Part shown: in pieces, positions 1-8,916 of the stretch
How the letters are laid out: each line of letters starts with the position of its first letter
Position numbering within the stretch: the first letter of the stretch is position 1
Assembly: GCF_017313785.1 (NCBI RefSeq)
Contig: NZ_JAFLNL010000010.1
Location: forward strand, 56,668-120,667
Reading direction: 5' to 3'
DNA: 64,000 bases
Origin: Flagellimonas aurea
GTDB taxonomy: Bacteria; Bacteroidota; Bacteroidia; Flavobacteriales; Flavobacteriaceae
The notes under the pieces: generated by a model
The model's input: only the letters and a program-made list of their open reading frames with translations
What the model was told of the DNA's origin: nothing
Database searches by the model: none
Made by a program: the position numbers and the translations under genes

Positions 1-1602
1 TTCTACCTGTTGTGCATGCAAACAAAGTCGTTTTGAAGGCGTACCATATAGATTATCTCCAACAATTGGTGCATGAAGTCCCAATTTATGGGCGCAATGT
101 ACCCGCAATTGATGTGAACGTCCCGTTATAGGACTTAATTTGATTAAGGTTTGATGGGCTGTTTTTTTTATGACCTCATAGTGTGTCAAAGCAGGTTTAC
201 CGTGTTTATAATCTACCATTTGCATGGGCCTGTTATTGATATCCAAGATAAGAGGAAGCGCTATCTCCCCGGTGTTTTCTTCAATTGGTTTCTCTAGAAC
301 CGCAAAATAGGTTTTGCGAATCGTACGCTCCAAGAATTGTTGTTGCAGCAGCTTGTTCGCTTTTTTGGAAAGGGTAACAATCATTGTTCCAGAGGTATCC
401 TGATCCAGCCGATGTACAATTATGGGGCCGGAAGCTTTCGGATACTGTTCCAGAATACGGGATTTTACAGAATCTTTTATGTGCCTGCCTGGCACGGACA
501 ACATGCCGGTAGGTTTATTTACGACAACCAAATGTTCATCTTCAAACAGCACTTCCAGTTTCTTTCCTGCTCCAAAATTTTCCAACAAGGGATTTGGTTT
601 TACAGGGATTCCATTGAGCATATGTGCCAGAATAGGCTGGCACTTGCCTTTACATGCCGGGTAAAACTTACCATGTTCCCTTATTTCCGAATCGGGAGAC
701 GGTCCCCACCAGAACTCAGCTAGAGCCACAGGTTTCAACCCTTGCTTGAATGCATATTGAAACAGTTTTGGAGCAGCACACTCTCCTGCACCTGCAGGTG
801 GTACATCCACCCCAAAATCGGTAAATACCGTTTTAACGGATTTGCCTTCTCCCTCACCGTTCAAAAAAATAAACGATTCAAAAATAGCATCCTGTAGCTG
901 ATTGGACTTGGTTTTACGTAGCATTTTGAGTGCTTCAATTCGTTCTTCCAACTTCCTGTATGCACCAATAGCTTTTTCTAACCGCAAGTTCTCGGAACGT
1001 GTAAAACGTCTCAGGTCCATCCCGGCATTGGTGCCTTGCTTTGCCAAATCGTCCAAGAGTTCCTGGCGCTCTTTATCAGGTAGATGAATAGACTCTTTTC
1101 TGAGTCTGTCGCGTTCCAATTTGCTTTTTTTTGCCGCTTTCTTGGCAGCAAGTATATTTTCTTTAGTCTCTTTTGTTGTCTTTTTTAGGCGTTGCTTGGC
1201 AGTGATAAACACATCACTTTCTTCCAGCGCTTTAACTTCTTTGCTAATTGCATTGATGCTGGCCATCTCTGGAAAATCTTCTCCTTTTGGTAATTGGTGA
1301 ACAGGAGGTACAAATGGTAATTTTTCCAGCTCGGGTTGAAGCTCGCCAGAATATGCACTTAGATATCCAAGGCCACCGTTCTTGGTTTGTACCACAAGGA
1401 CCCCTAACATACGTCCTGTGGGTTGATTCATCAATTCTGGCAAATTCTGTTGCAATCTATTTTGCAGGTCTTTCGCCGCTTTCTTGGCTATGGGAATGGG
1501 CGTATAAAAATGAGGATATTCAAATGACTCAGGTATTTTGTCCTGCCCATTCGTTTTCAAATAAACTACTTTGTATTCCTCTAAAGGTAAGCTAGTTGCC
1601 AA
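1..1602 (-). CDS. RluA-family RNA pseudouridine synthase, 3' end cut by window edge
   Basis: Isomerises uridine to pseudouridine in structured RNA; which RNA cannot be told. 534 codons are in the window and the C-terminus is missing. The catalytic motif HRLDQDTSG is at about residues 397-405 with the aspartate at 400, and the domain runs from about 330 to the window edge. The N-terminal half has a Lys/Arg-rich coiled coil (about 120-200) and the stretch ECAAPKLFQYAF. This long N-terminal extension is, from memory, common in Bacteroidota RluA paralogues of about 550 residues. The start is a TTG at 1602: an in-frame TAA lies just upstream and no ATG fits before residue 60. The family call is secure; the start is less so. 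Confidence 0.88.
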   Translation of the reverse strand, partial: MATSLPLEEYKVVYLKTNGQDKIPESFEYPHFYTPIPIAKKAAKDLQNRLQQNLPELMNQPTGRMLGVLVVQTKNGGLGYLSAYSGELQPELEKLPFVPPVHQLPKGEDFPEMASINAISKEVKALEESDVFITAKQRLKKTTKETKENILAAKKAAKKSKLERDRLRKESIHLPDKERQELLDDLAKQGTNAGMDLRRFTRSENLRLEKAIGAYRKLEERIEALKMLRKTKSNQLQDAIFESFIFLNGEGEGKSVKTVFTDFGVDVPPAGAGECAAPKLFQYAFKQGLKPVALAEFWWGPSPDSEIREHGKFYPACKGKCQPILAHMLNGIPVKPNPLLENFGAGKKLEVLFEDEHLVVVNKPTGMLSVPGRHIKDSVKSRILEQYPKASGPIIVHRLDQDTSGTMIVTLSKKANKLLQQQFLERTIRKTYFAVLEKPIEENTGEIALPLILDINNRPMQMVDYKHGKPALTHYEVIKKTAHQTLIKLSPITGRSHQLRVHCAHKLGLHAPIVGDNLYGTPSKRLCLHAQQVE

Positions 1603-1933
1603 TATTTTTTATGTTCTAAGTTTGATTGGCAGTCCATTCAAAACTTGATTAACCCTACAAATTTACAGTTCTTCTGTAGATTCAACTATTGAAGGATTTA
1701 AAAGTAAAGGTTCACTTTTGACAGGATTGTTGGTTCTCTTCAAATGTAATCCTATCATTCTCATGGTTCAGTAAAAATTAATGAAAAAATATTGGCGCTT
1801 GTTCATTTATCCCATAGTGCAAGATTGAAATGGGCAAATAACAAATTCTGATGTTATTTGAATATATTTACTACAATAGACAATGCTCCAAAAGTTGCTT
1901 TACTGTTGAAAAGCATTGTTAAACGTGTTTGCT
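1603..1933. other. Divergent intergenic region, no gene seen
   Basis: About 330 AT-rich bases separate the leftward pseudouridine synthase from the rightward dikinase-like gene. A perfect match to the Bacteroidota -7 element TAnnTTTG (TACATTTG) lies on the minus strand at 1748-1741, about 140 bases before the synthase start. There is no clear -33 box, so it is only a candidate. I found no convincing promoter for the rightward gene, no RNA gene and no strong hairpin. Confidence 0.35.
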
Positions 1934-4843
1934 ATGAAACGTTTTATCTGTAGTATATTTTATTTTTTGCTCACCTTGCCATGTGTGCTCCAAGCTCAAA
2001 AATTGGAACCAAAGGAAATCACTGTGCTTGTCAACAAGTATAAAAATGATATTCGGGGACCTTACAAGGACATTCGATGGTTCTGTACTGATGGAAGCAT
2101 CCGTCCACCCAAAGACCCTTGCCCCGATAACATTGGTCCAGGAGTCCAGCATGCCCGATATAAGGATGAGGTAGTGGCCCTGGGAAAATCGAACCATATC
2201 TTTTTGGGACAAATCTTGGCGTACACTGATATGGAATCCCTTTGGGACGTCGAGAACGACCATTCCAGGCTCAAACAGTACCAACTTGATAAATATTTAA
2301 GGAGTGTGGACAACGGTTGGATCAATCAAAAAGGTCAGTTTTACCGTGGCGCCATACAATCCGAAGATGAGCAAGCTTGGGGGATTGAATTTTATAAATG
2401 GCTCTTGGCCAAGGATGAAATTTTAAGGAACGAGTACTTTTTGGTTCGTCAATCGCTAAAGGATATTCCACATAATGGGGATGACAATGTTGCGCAAAAG
2501 ATGAGGAGCGAATCCAAAGTGATATCAGACTTATATCTGCCTTTTATGGACCTGCGGACAAAGATTCACAGTCAGCCGGAAGAATCGGATATCCAGAAAG
2601 TGATCAAGTTTAAACAAACGCATAGTTCAAAGTTACCTGCGGATATTGCACAAAAGATAGATGCCTTGGTGACAACCATGAAAGAGTTCCATAAACCTGT
2701 TGATATTTCGGCCCTGGCACAAATGGCTCCGTTGACGAAGGGAACTCCGCTTGGTAATTCAATAAGTGGTTTTGCCGCAAGTTCCTCAGAATTGAATTCA
2801 CCAAAACTATTGGTTGAACAGGCTTCTCAGCTCTTATACGATATACGGGAAGGGCTCTTGGAAGAAGAAAGACCCATGGCAAGGCTTCAGTTGCTTGATG
2901 TATCATTGAAATTGGAAGAGATTGTATTTAAGAGTTCACCGGAGTACCAACCGCAAAACTTGAAAGACCTACTGCATAAAATCTGTTATCTGGGTATGGC
3001 CGTTACTGGATCGGGCTATCTCGAACAATGGGAGTGGAGCCAATTGGCTTCCGGGCTCACAAACTATGATGTGCCGGAACAATCACTTGGTGAATTAACC
3101 GAGGTGTTGAACAGGGCAAGGGCCGCAGTGGAATGGAGCGCCGCGATGACAAAGGCAAATTATGATGCTATAGTAAAGCAATATGTGGCCTTTGAACCCC
3201 TCGCAGCAGGATTTATAGATGACAAGATCCGTGGCTCGGTGTCGCTCCATTTGGGGCAGAGCGTTGGCGAATTGGGCAATATGATCTCCATGGAATCGCA
3301 ATTGGCTAACAAAGTGATGGATGTACAGAACCAAAGTACCATTCGAGGTCTCAACCCTGGGTATGCTTTTGGTGAACTTGTAGTAGTGGGGGGCAGTTCG
3401 GATGATATTGAGGTTTCGTCGGATAAGATCTATGTATTCCAACGGCCGCCTTCGGACCTAAAACCGGTGGCGGGCATAGCAACGGTAGCTGAGGGCAATA
3501 TGGTGTCGCACGTACAGTTGTTGGCACGAAATCTTGGAATTCCCAATGCCGCCCTTTCCGATGGGAATTTGCAAGCCTTAAAAAAATATGATGGCACAAG
3601 GGTTTTCTACGCCGTATCTAATAAAGGAAATGTAATTCTTAAGCCCGAGAACCAAATGTCGCAAGAGGAACTGGCACTTTTTACCGTCAAGGAAAGAAGG
3701 GAGGAGCGGATAGAGGTACCCGTCGGACAAATTCGATTGGACGAGAACAATGTACTCAACATGCGAAGCGTAGATGCGGATGACTCCGGCAAACTGTGCG
3801 GGCCCAAAGCGGCCAACCTTGGCCAGCTCAAAAAAATGTTTCCCGATAAGGTCGTTGAGGGATTGGTGATTCCATTCGGGATTTTCAGGACCCATATGGA
3901 CCAACCAATGCCTGACCAAGAAGGTTCATACTGGCAATTTTTGACAAATATGTTCCAAGAGGCAAATCGAATGTTGGATTCTGGTATTACCGAAAATGAG
4001 GTTGAAAATTATCAGCTAAGACAATTGGAAATATTACGGGCGGCCATTAAAAAGATGGAGTTGCTCGACAGTTTTGTAGATCAATTGGAGAATGGGTTCA
4101 AAGAGGTTTTGGGCGGAGACTTGGGAAATGTTCCTGTGTTTCTGCGCAGCGATACCAACATGGAAGATCTTAAGGAGTTCACGGGAGCGGGCCTAAACCT
4201 TACTATTTTCAATTCGGTAGATAGAACCAAAATTTTGGAGGGTATCAAGGATGTATGGGCATCCCCTTACACGGAAAGAAGTTTTAAATGGCGCCAAAAA
4301 TATCTTTTGAATCCCGAAAATGTATATCCATCAATTTTGGTTATCCCAAGCGTTGACGTGGACTACTCAGGAGTTTTGATCACCAAGGGAATAAGTTCCG
4401 GAACGGACAAAGATCTTACTGTGGCATTCAGCAGGGGAGCTGGGGGCGCTGTGGACGGTCAGGCTGCGGAGCAATACCTGATCAAGGATAGCGGAGGCTA
4501 TACCTTGTTGGCTCCAGCCAGGGAACGTTTTTATAATGTTCTGCCCGAAACAGGCGGTACCGAAAAGAAAATCGCAACTTTTCAAGATCGTGTGCTCAAG
4601 GAAAGGAACATCAGCGAAATACGTGATCTAGCGCGTACAATTCGAGAGCGTGTTCCCAAAGAAACCAACTCGGATTACCAAGGAGCTTTTGATGTGGAAC
4701 TTGGTTTTAAGGACAACAAATTATGGCTGTTCCAAATTCGCCCGTTCGTGGAGAACAAAAGGGCCCTAGGTTCTTCATATCTGGAATCCATCACACCAAA
4801 GATCGATTTGGAAAAGCGTATTTCACTTTCTAAAAAATTGTAG
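1934..4843 (+). CDS. Secreted glucan-water-dikinase-like protein (phosphohistidine domain + PPDK-type ATP-grasp)
   Basis: 969 residues if started at the ATG at 1934; the longer frame from TTG 1916 would put six residues before a clean signal peptide (residues 1 to about 21, ending LQAQ). An alpha-helical N-terminal region of about 420 residues has no family I recognise. Next comes a swivelling phosphohistidine domain with NMVSHVQLLARNLGIPNAAL (His526). A C-terminal ATP-grasp domain follows, with RSDTNMEDLKEFTGAGL (738-754), WASPYTERSF, and the closing FQIRP (Q934, R936). His-domain before ATP-grasp, the RSD-N-EDL-GAGL motif and SHV-ARN resemble plant alpha-glucan water dikinases more than PpsA/PPDK. 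There is no C-terminal PEP/pyruvate barrel. The expected reaction is ATP + glycan + H2O to phosphoglycan + AMP + Pi. Activity is inferred; the ATP supply in the periplasm is the puzzle. Its stop codon abuts the next start. Confidence 0.78.
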   Translation: MKRFICSIFYFLLTLPCVLQAQKLEPKEITVLVNKYKNDIRGPYKDIRWFCTDGSIRPPKDPCPDNIGPGVQHARYKDEVVALGKSNHIFLGQILAYTDMESLWDVENDHSRLKQYQLDKYLRSVDNGWINQKGQFYRGAIQSEDEQAWGIEFYKWLLAKDEILRNEYFLVRQSLKDIPHNGDDNVAQKMRSESKVISDLYLPFMDLRTKIHSQPEESDIQKVIKFKQTHSSKLPADIAQKIDALVTTMKEFHKPVDISALAQMAPLTKGTPLGNSISGFAASSSELNSPKLLVEQASQLLYDIREGLLEEERPMARLQLLDVSLKLEEIVFKSSPEYQPQNLKDLLHKICYLGMAVTGSGYLEQWEWSQLASGLTNYDVPEQSLGELTEVLNRARAAVEWSAAMTKANYDAIVKQYVAFEPLAAGFIDDKIRGSVSLHLGQSVGELGNMISMESQLANKVMDVQNQSTIRGLNPGYAFGELVVVGGSSDDIEVSSDKIYVFQRPPSDLKPVAGIATVAEGNMVSHVQLLARNLGIPNAALSDGNLQALKKYDGTRVFYAVSNKGNVILKPENQMSQEELALFTVKERREERIEVPVGQIRLDENNVLNMRSVDADDSGKLCGPKAANLGQLKKMFPDKVVEGLVIPFGIFRTHMDQPMPDQEGSYWQFLTNMFQEANRMLDSGITENEVENYQLRQLEILRAAIKKMELLDSFVDQLENGFKEVLGGDLGNVPVFLRSDTNMEDLKEFTGAGLNLTIFNSVDRTKILEGIKDVWASPYTERSFKWRQKYLLNPENVYPSILVIPSVDVDYSGVLITKGISSGTDKDLTVAFSRGAGGAVDGQAAEQYLIKDSGGYTLLAPARERFYNVLPETGGTEKKIATFQDRVLKERNISEIRDLARTIRERVPKETNSDYQGAFDVELGFKDNKLWLFQIRPFVENKRALGSSYLESITPKIDLEKRISLSKKL

Positions 4844-6106
4844 ATGAAAAAGATAGTTATCATAGTGTTTTTAGGATTGATGGGACTCGGATTCAGCGAA
4901 TTTGTGGAATATCCTATCGATGGATACGAGCGTACGGGGATCAAACGTCTCAAAAGACTTGAAATGATCAAAAATGGGGAGTTGAAAGAATCCACACCAT
5001 TGCCCGCGGGAGCCATGAAATCTTGGGAAGAAATCAAACTCAACCTTTTGTCCAAAAAAGAAGATAGCACTGGTAGTTTTTTTGTGGTTGACGAACCGTT
5101 TCAAAAGGATATCGGCGCCCTGTTCCGAGGTCTCGACAAAAGTTACTCATTGACCATTATGGATATTTCCGATCCTGATAGTGTCCGCTATGCCGAACGA
5201 AACAAATCCTTGGGGTATCAGCCGGGAAGTGTGGGCAAGTTGGCCGTGCTTACCGCGCTTTTTGAGCAATTGGCCAAAATCTACCCTGATTCTTTTGAAC
5301 TACGGACTCAGTTATTAAAAAACAAAGAGGTAAAAGCAGGGGTCTGGGGACTAAGGGATGAACATACCGTTCCCATTTTTAATGTGGAAAAAAATACATT
5401 GGTAAAACGGCAAGTGGTTGCAAGTGATGTATTTAGTCTATATGAATGGGCGGACCACATGCTTTCGGTTAGCAACAATGGTGCTGCCAGTATCGTATGG
5501 CGTGAGGCATTGCTAATGGCAGCCTTTGGCGAAAAATACCCAGAGCTTACCGAAGAGGAGGCAATGGCCTATTTTAAGGAGACCCCCAAAAAAGATTTGA
5601 CCGACCTGGCCAATGATGTGGTGAACCTTCCTTTGCGTGATTTGGGTATAACGGCTGATGAATGGCGATTGGGCAGCTTTTTTACATCAGGTGCCAATAC
5701 CTACGTAGGAGATAAAGGCGGAAGTATCGGCACTCCTTATGGTTTGATGAAGTTTTTGGTCCAACTCGAACAAGGAAAAGTGGTAAATGAGGAAAGTAGC
5801 CTCGAAATGAAAAGGTTAATGTACATGACGGATAGACGTATACGCTATGCCCAATCGCCAGTACTAAAGGAAGCAGCGGTTTATTTTAAATCTGGTAGCT
5901 TGTACAAATGCGATAGGAGCAAGGGCGAGGAATGCGGAAAATACATGGGAAATGTACAGAACTTTATGAATTCGGTTATCATAGTGGAACATCCCGATAA
6001 CTGCAGATATATGGTGGTCCTCATGACCAACGTGCTTCGAAAAAATTCGGCATCCGACCATATGTATCTGGCTTCGGCGATTGACAAGATTGTTAGGAAA
6101 GGTTGA
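4844..6106 (+). CDS. Class-A-beta-lactamase-fold serine hydrolase, exported (A)
   Basis: 420 residues, starting directly after the stop of the dikinase-like gene (TAG-ATG), so the two are surely co-transcribed. A hydrophobic signal segment covers residues 3-18. The three motifs of the penicillin-recognising fold are present: SVGK (Ser129, Lys132), SNN (210-212) and KSG (349-351). It is longer than secreted class A beta-lactamases (about 290 residues), with a 100-residue N-terminal extension. Context next to a dikinase-like protein and away from any resistance gene argues for action on cell envelope or glycan rather than antibiotic breakdown. The substrate is unknown. Its last 14 bases overlap the end of the convergent transporter gene. 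Confidence 0.8.
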   Translation: MKKIVIIVFLGLMGLGFSEFVEYPIDGYERTGIKRLKRLEMIKNGELKESTPLPAGAMKSWEEIKLNLLSKKEDSTGSFFVVDEPFQKDIGALFRGLDKSYSLTIMDISDPDSVRYAERNKSLGYQPGSVGKLAVLTALFEQLAKIYPDSFELRTQLLKNKEVKAGVWGLRDEHTVPIFNVEKNTLVKRQVVASDVFSLYEWADHMLSVSNNGAASIVWREALLMAAFGEKYPELTEEEAMAYFKETPKKDLTDLANDVVNLPLRDLGITADEWRLGSFFTSGANTYVGDKGGSIGTPYGLMKFLVQLEQGKVVNEESSLEMKRLMYMTDRRIRYAQSPVLKEAAVYFKSGSLYKCDRSKGEECGKYMGNVQNFMNSVIIVEHPDNCRYMVVLMTNVLRKNSASDHMYLASAIDKIVRKG

Positions 6107-8894
6107 TTTCCTTGAGTGCATTTTGTGCAAAATCCTTGATTTTAGGATTATCATCTGTTACATAGCGTTCCAATAACTCCTTAAAACGTTTGTCTCGCTG
6201 TTTGCCTATCAGATAGATTACCGCCAATTTTAACTTTATGTCGGGCACCTGCAACAGTTGCTCAAAACATTCGATTTCACTAGGTATGGCATGTTTGATC
6301 TTTTGTATTGCCTCTTCTGATGAAAAATCCATCGTTGCTTCCTCTATTATGGGCAGTAATTTTTGTTTAAGGTTTCCTGTGAGTAGGTTGTCCAGAAACT
6401 CAATGGCCTTGATACGAGATTCTTCCTTGGGACTCAACAAGCCCAAATAGGCATTATGAACATCTTCCTGTACATATTTAAGCCCTAGTAGTTTAAAAAT
6501 CCGTTCCAGTCCAGCATCCAGCCTACGTTCCAATAGCTCCAATAATGATGCTCGTGCATTCCTTTCTTCAACATTAATTTGTCCACCGGATTTTTTACGG
6601 TTTCTATATGAAATAATGATCTGGGTATGCATCGCTGAAAGTGTTTGGTGGTACAGTGTGCATTCTTCAAAGATTTTGGCAACTATCTTGAATCGGTTAA
6701 AACGGAGCGTGGGGCGCTCTTTTCTGATATCGCTCAATGACCGTACCACAGCCAGTCGCACACTGAGGTCCACATCATCAAAAAGTTGGAACAATGAATG
6801 TACCGCATCTTTGGACATAAAGGTTTTTATGACCGAAGGTACCAGTCTGCAAACATCGAGGCTTACTGTCCTGTTTTTTACATTAGAAACCAAGATAGGA
6901 AGGATTCCCGGTCCGTAGTTGTGCAGGGCCTCTATGGCAAACGGACGCATGTTCTTATGGGTGAGCAATTGCAGTAATTTGTTGATGAACAATGGCCGCA
7001 TGCTCAATCCGGCCGCCCTAATCGCTGCTTCCCTTAAATGATTGTCCACACTATCGAGATGTTCTGTTATTGCTGGGTAGAATTGAGGGTAACCCGAAGC
7101 GCCAATGGCCTTTAATACGAGTGGGTTAATTGCGGTGTCGTTTTGTGATAATCGTCTTTCCAATCTGCCCGGAAGGTCATATTTTGTTTTTAGGGTTTGG
7201 TTCCCCGTACTTTCCAAGGCCAAACAATACAGTGCGGTATCTTTGATCAATTGACTATCTGCTTCCAGAAATTCGTCGAAGATGTATTCTTCATTTTGTT
7301 CGGCGTGCAGCAATAAGTATTCAAAGGTGGCCAAGGTCAGTTCTTCATCATTATGCTGTAATAGTTCGTTGATATTGGTTATCATGCTGGAGCTGTTCAA
7401 AAAATAGAGGTTCCGCATGGCGGCAGCTTTTATCTTCAGGGAAGGATGATCAAGTAATCTCAGTACATCATCCGTAAACCTTCTATCATTGATTTCCATC
7501 AATTTGTTGAGCATAAAAAGAATCTGTTCGTCGGTGCCACTGTAAAAAACGTTTTTCATTCCTTCAACAGCGGAAATGGGCTTCGCCTTTGTATTGGAAG
7601 GATTGGTGGAGCTTGGAGAAACATTCTCCAGGTTCTTTTTGAAAGTGGTGTAATATTCCTGCCGTAGAATACCAATGAAGAAAATCCAAATCATCACCAA
7701 AACTATGATCAATAAGGTAATGCTCGTAGTTCCAAGGTCTAGTGCGCTAACAAAAAATATGAGCAATAGGCCTGCTACGCCGGTGGCAATACTATCCACT
7801 ACAACATCAATGAAAGATTTGGTACGGTTTTTCAGCTCGAACGGTAAAGGGAGAACCAATAATTCGGACGCACTTTTGTTTATCGATTGTTTTAAGATGC
7901 CGTCCATGGCCTTGATGACCACGATTGCGGACAGTTCGGGCAATATCAAAAAAAAGATGGAGCCGAAAAGGATGCCCAAGGGCAGGAGCAACAGCGAAAA
8001 TCCAACGCCCCAAATACCAACAACACGATGGGTAACAAATAATTGGATTCCCAAGGACAACAGGTTGAATGTGGAAAACCAAAATGCCAAAAATGAGGTG
8101 AGTTCCTCGGGATCATCAAAAGATTTTGCAGCAAAATCGCTAAATTGATAGTCCACTAACTTGGCTACCAACACGCCTACAGCTACTGTGAGTGCCATAT
8201 AGGTCAGGTGGCGTGATTTTTTGATCAGTTTGTACGGATGGCCATCTGTGATGGAGATTCGCTTCTTTTTTTTGAAATCATCCAGTTTGTTCACCCGAAG
8301 TTTCCAGATTACCCGTAAAACGGGAAAACAACCCATAAGCATGATCGCGGCGATAAAGATCATGGCATCGTTCCCGACGAAAGGTGCCAAAATGGAGGTA
8401 ATGTAGCCTCCAAATATACCGCCCAATATGGCTCCAGAACCTATAAATCCGAAAAGCCTTTTGGCGTCCCTGACGTTATAGACCAGATTGGCCAACACCC
8501 AAAATTGTGAAGCTGACAGCACAGCATAAATGGCAGACCAGATATAAAAAAAGAACAGTAAATAGGGGTTGATCAATCCTAGTCTTAAAAGTACGGCCAA
8601 TGCCACAAGTACTACAATTGATGAGAGCAATGTGGTTCTTATGATATGGTTCAGTTCAAATTTGGCAAGTACCCTTGTGTAGAAAAAGGAACTTAGGACT
8701 GCAGTAAAGGCAACCAAGACGTAAGCTACGGATAATTTTTCCGCACCAAGTTCTGAAAGAAAAAGTGCATTGATTGTCGGCTTTATGATCAGTAGCACGG
8801 AAATGATCAAAAAGATGTAGCAAAACATAAAAAGGGAGATTTTAAACTCTCCCTTTCGTATGTCAAAAAATTTATTTGTTAGCTCAAATATCAT
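6093..8894 (-). CDS. NTT/ATP-ADP-translocase-like membrane transporter fused to HEAT repeats
   Basis: 933 residues. The first 430 or so form about 11-12 membrane segments, and the opening (FFDIRKGEFKIS, then KPTINALFLSELGAEKL) resembles the Npt1/Npt2/Tlc nucleotide-transporter family of Rickettsiales, Chlamydiae and plastids. From about residue 445 to the end the protein is soluble and built of HEAT-type helical repeats (for example LLDHPSLKIKAAAMRNL and FDDVDLSVRLAVVRSL). NTT proteins exchange ATP for ADP or import nucleotides; direction and substrate here are unknown. It lies 22 bases downstream of serine hydrolase B, so they form an operon. An MFS-type permease of other specificity is the main alternative. 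The nucleotide-transporter assignment rests on remembered sequence patterns. Confidence 0.7.
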   Translation of the reverse strand: MIFELTNKFFDIRKGEFKISLFMFCYIFLIISVLLIIKPTINALFLSELGAEKLSVAYVLVAFTAVLSSFFYTRVLAKFELNHIIRTTLLSSIVVLVALAVLLRLGLINPYLLFFFYIWSAIYAVLSASQFWVLANLVYNVRDAKRLFGFIGSGAILGGIFGGYITSILAPFVGNDAMIFIAAIMLMGCFPVLRVIWKLRVNKLDDFKKKKRISITDGHPYKLIKKSRHLTYMALTVAVGVLVAKLVDYQFSDFAAKSFDDPEELTSFLAFWFSTFNLLSLGIQLFVTHRVVGIWGVGFSLLLLPLGILFGSIFFLILPELSAIVVIKAMDGILKQSINKSASELLVLPLPFELKNRTKSFIDVVVDSIATGVAGLLLIFFVSALDLGTTSITLLIIVLVMIWIFFIGILRQEYYTTFKKNLENVSPSSTNPSNTKAKPISAVEGMKNVFYSGTDEQILFMLNKLMEINDRRFTDDVLRLLDHPSLKIKAAAMRNLYFLNSSSMITNINELLQHNDEELTLATFEYLLLHAEQNEEYIFDEFLEADSQLIKDTALYCLALESTGNQTLKTKYDLPGRLERRLSQNDTAINPLVLKAIGASGYPQFYPAITEHLDSVDNHLREAAIRAAGLSMRPLFINKLLQLLTHKNMRPFAIEALHNYGPGILPILVSNVKNRTVSLDVCRLVPSVIKTFMSKDAVHSLFQLFDDVDLSVRLAVVRSLSDIRKERPTLRFNRFKIVAKIFEECTLYHQTLSAMHTQIIISYRNRKKSGGQINVEERNARASLLELLERRLDAGLERIFKLLGLKYVQEDVHNAYLGLLSPKEESRIKAIEFLDNLLTGNLKQKLLPIIEEATMDFSSEEAIQKIKHAIPSEIECFEQLLQVPDIKLKLAVIYLIGKQRDKRFKELLERYVTDDNPKIKDFAQNALKEINLS

Positions 8895-8916
8895 TGGCCA
8901 TGTAACTTTCCAATGA

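Noticed and set aside
1617..1624. TAAGTTTG -7 match on the plus strand as promoter of the dikinase-like gene
   Set aside because: Over 300 bases upstream with no -33 box; such matches occur by chance in AT-rich DNA.
1934..4843. Calling this gene phosphoenolpyruvate synthase (ppsA) or PPDK
   Set aside because: Domain order is reversed, the PEP/pyruvate barrel is absent and a signal peptide is present.
7675..8148. 157-codon frame opposite the NTT-like transporter
   Set aside because: Mirror of the membrane-helix coding region; polar, low-complexity translation without domains.
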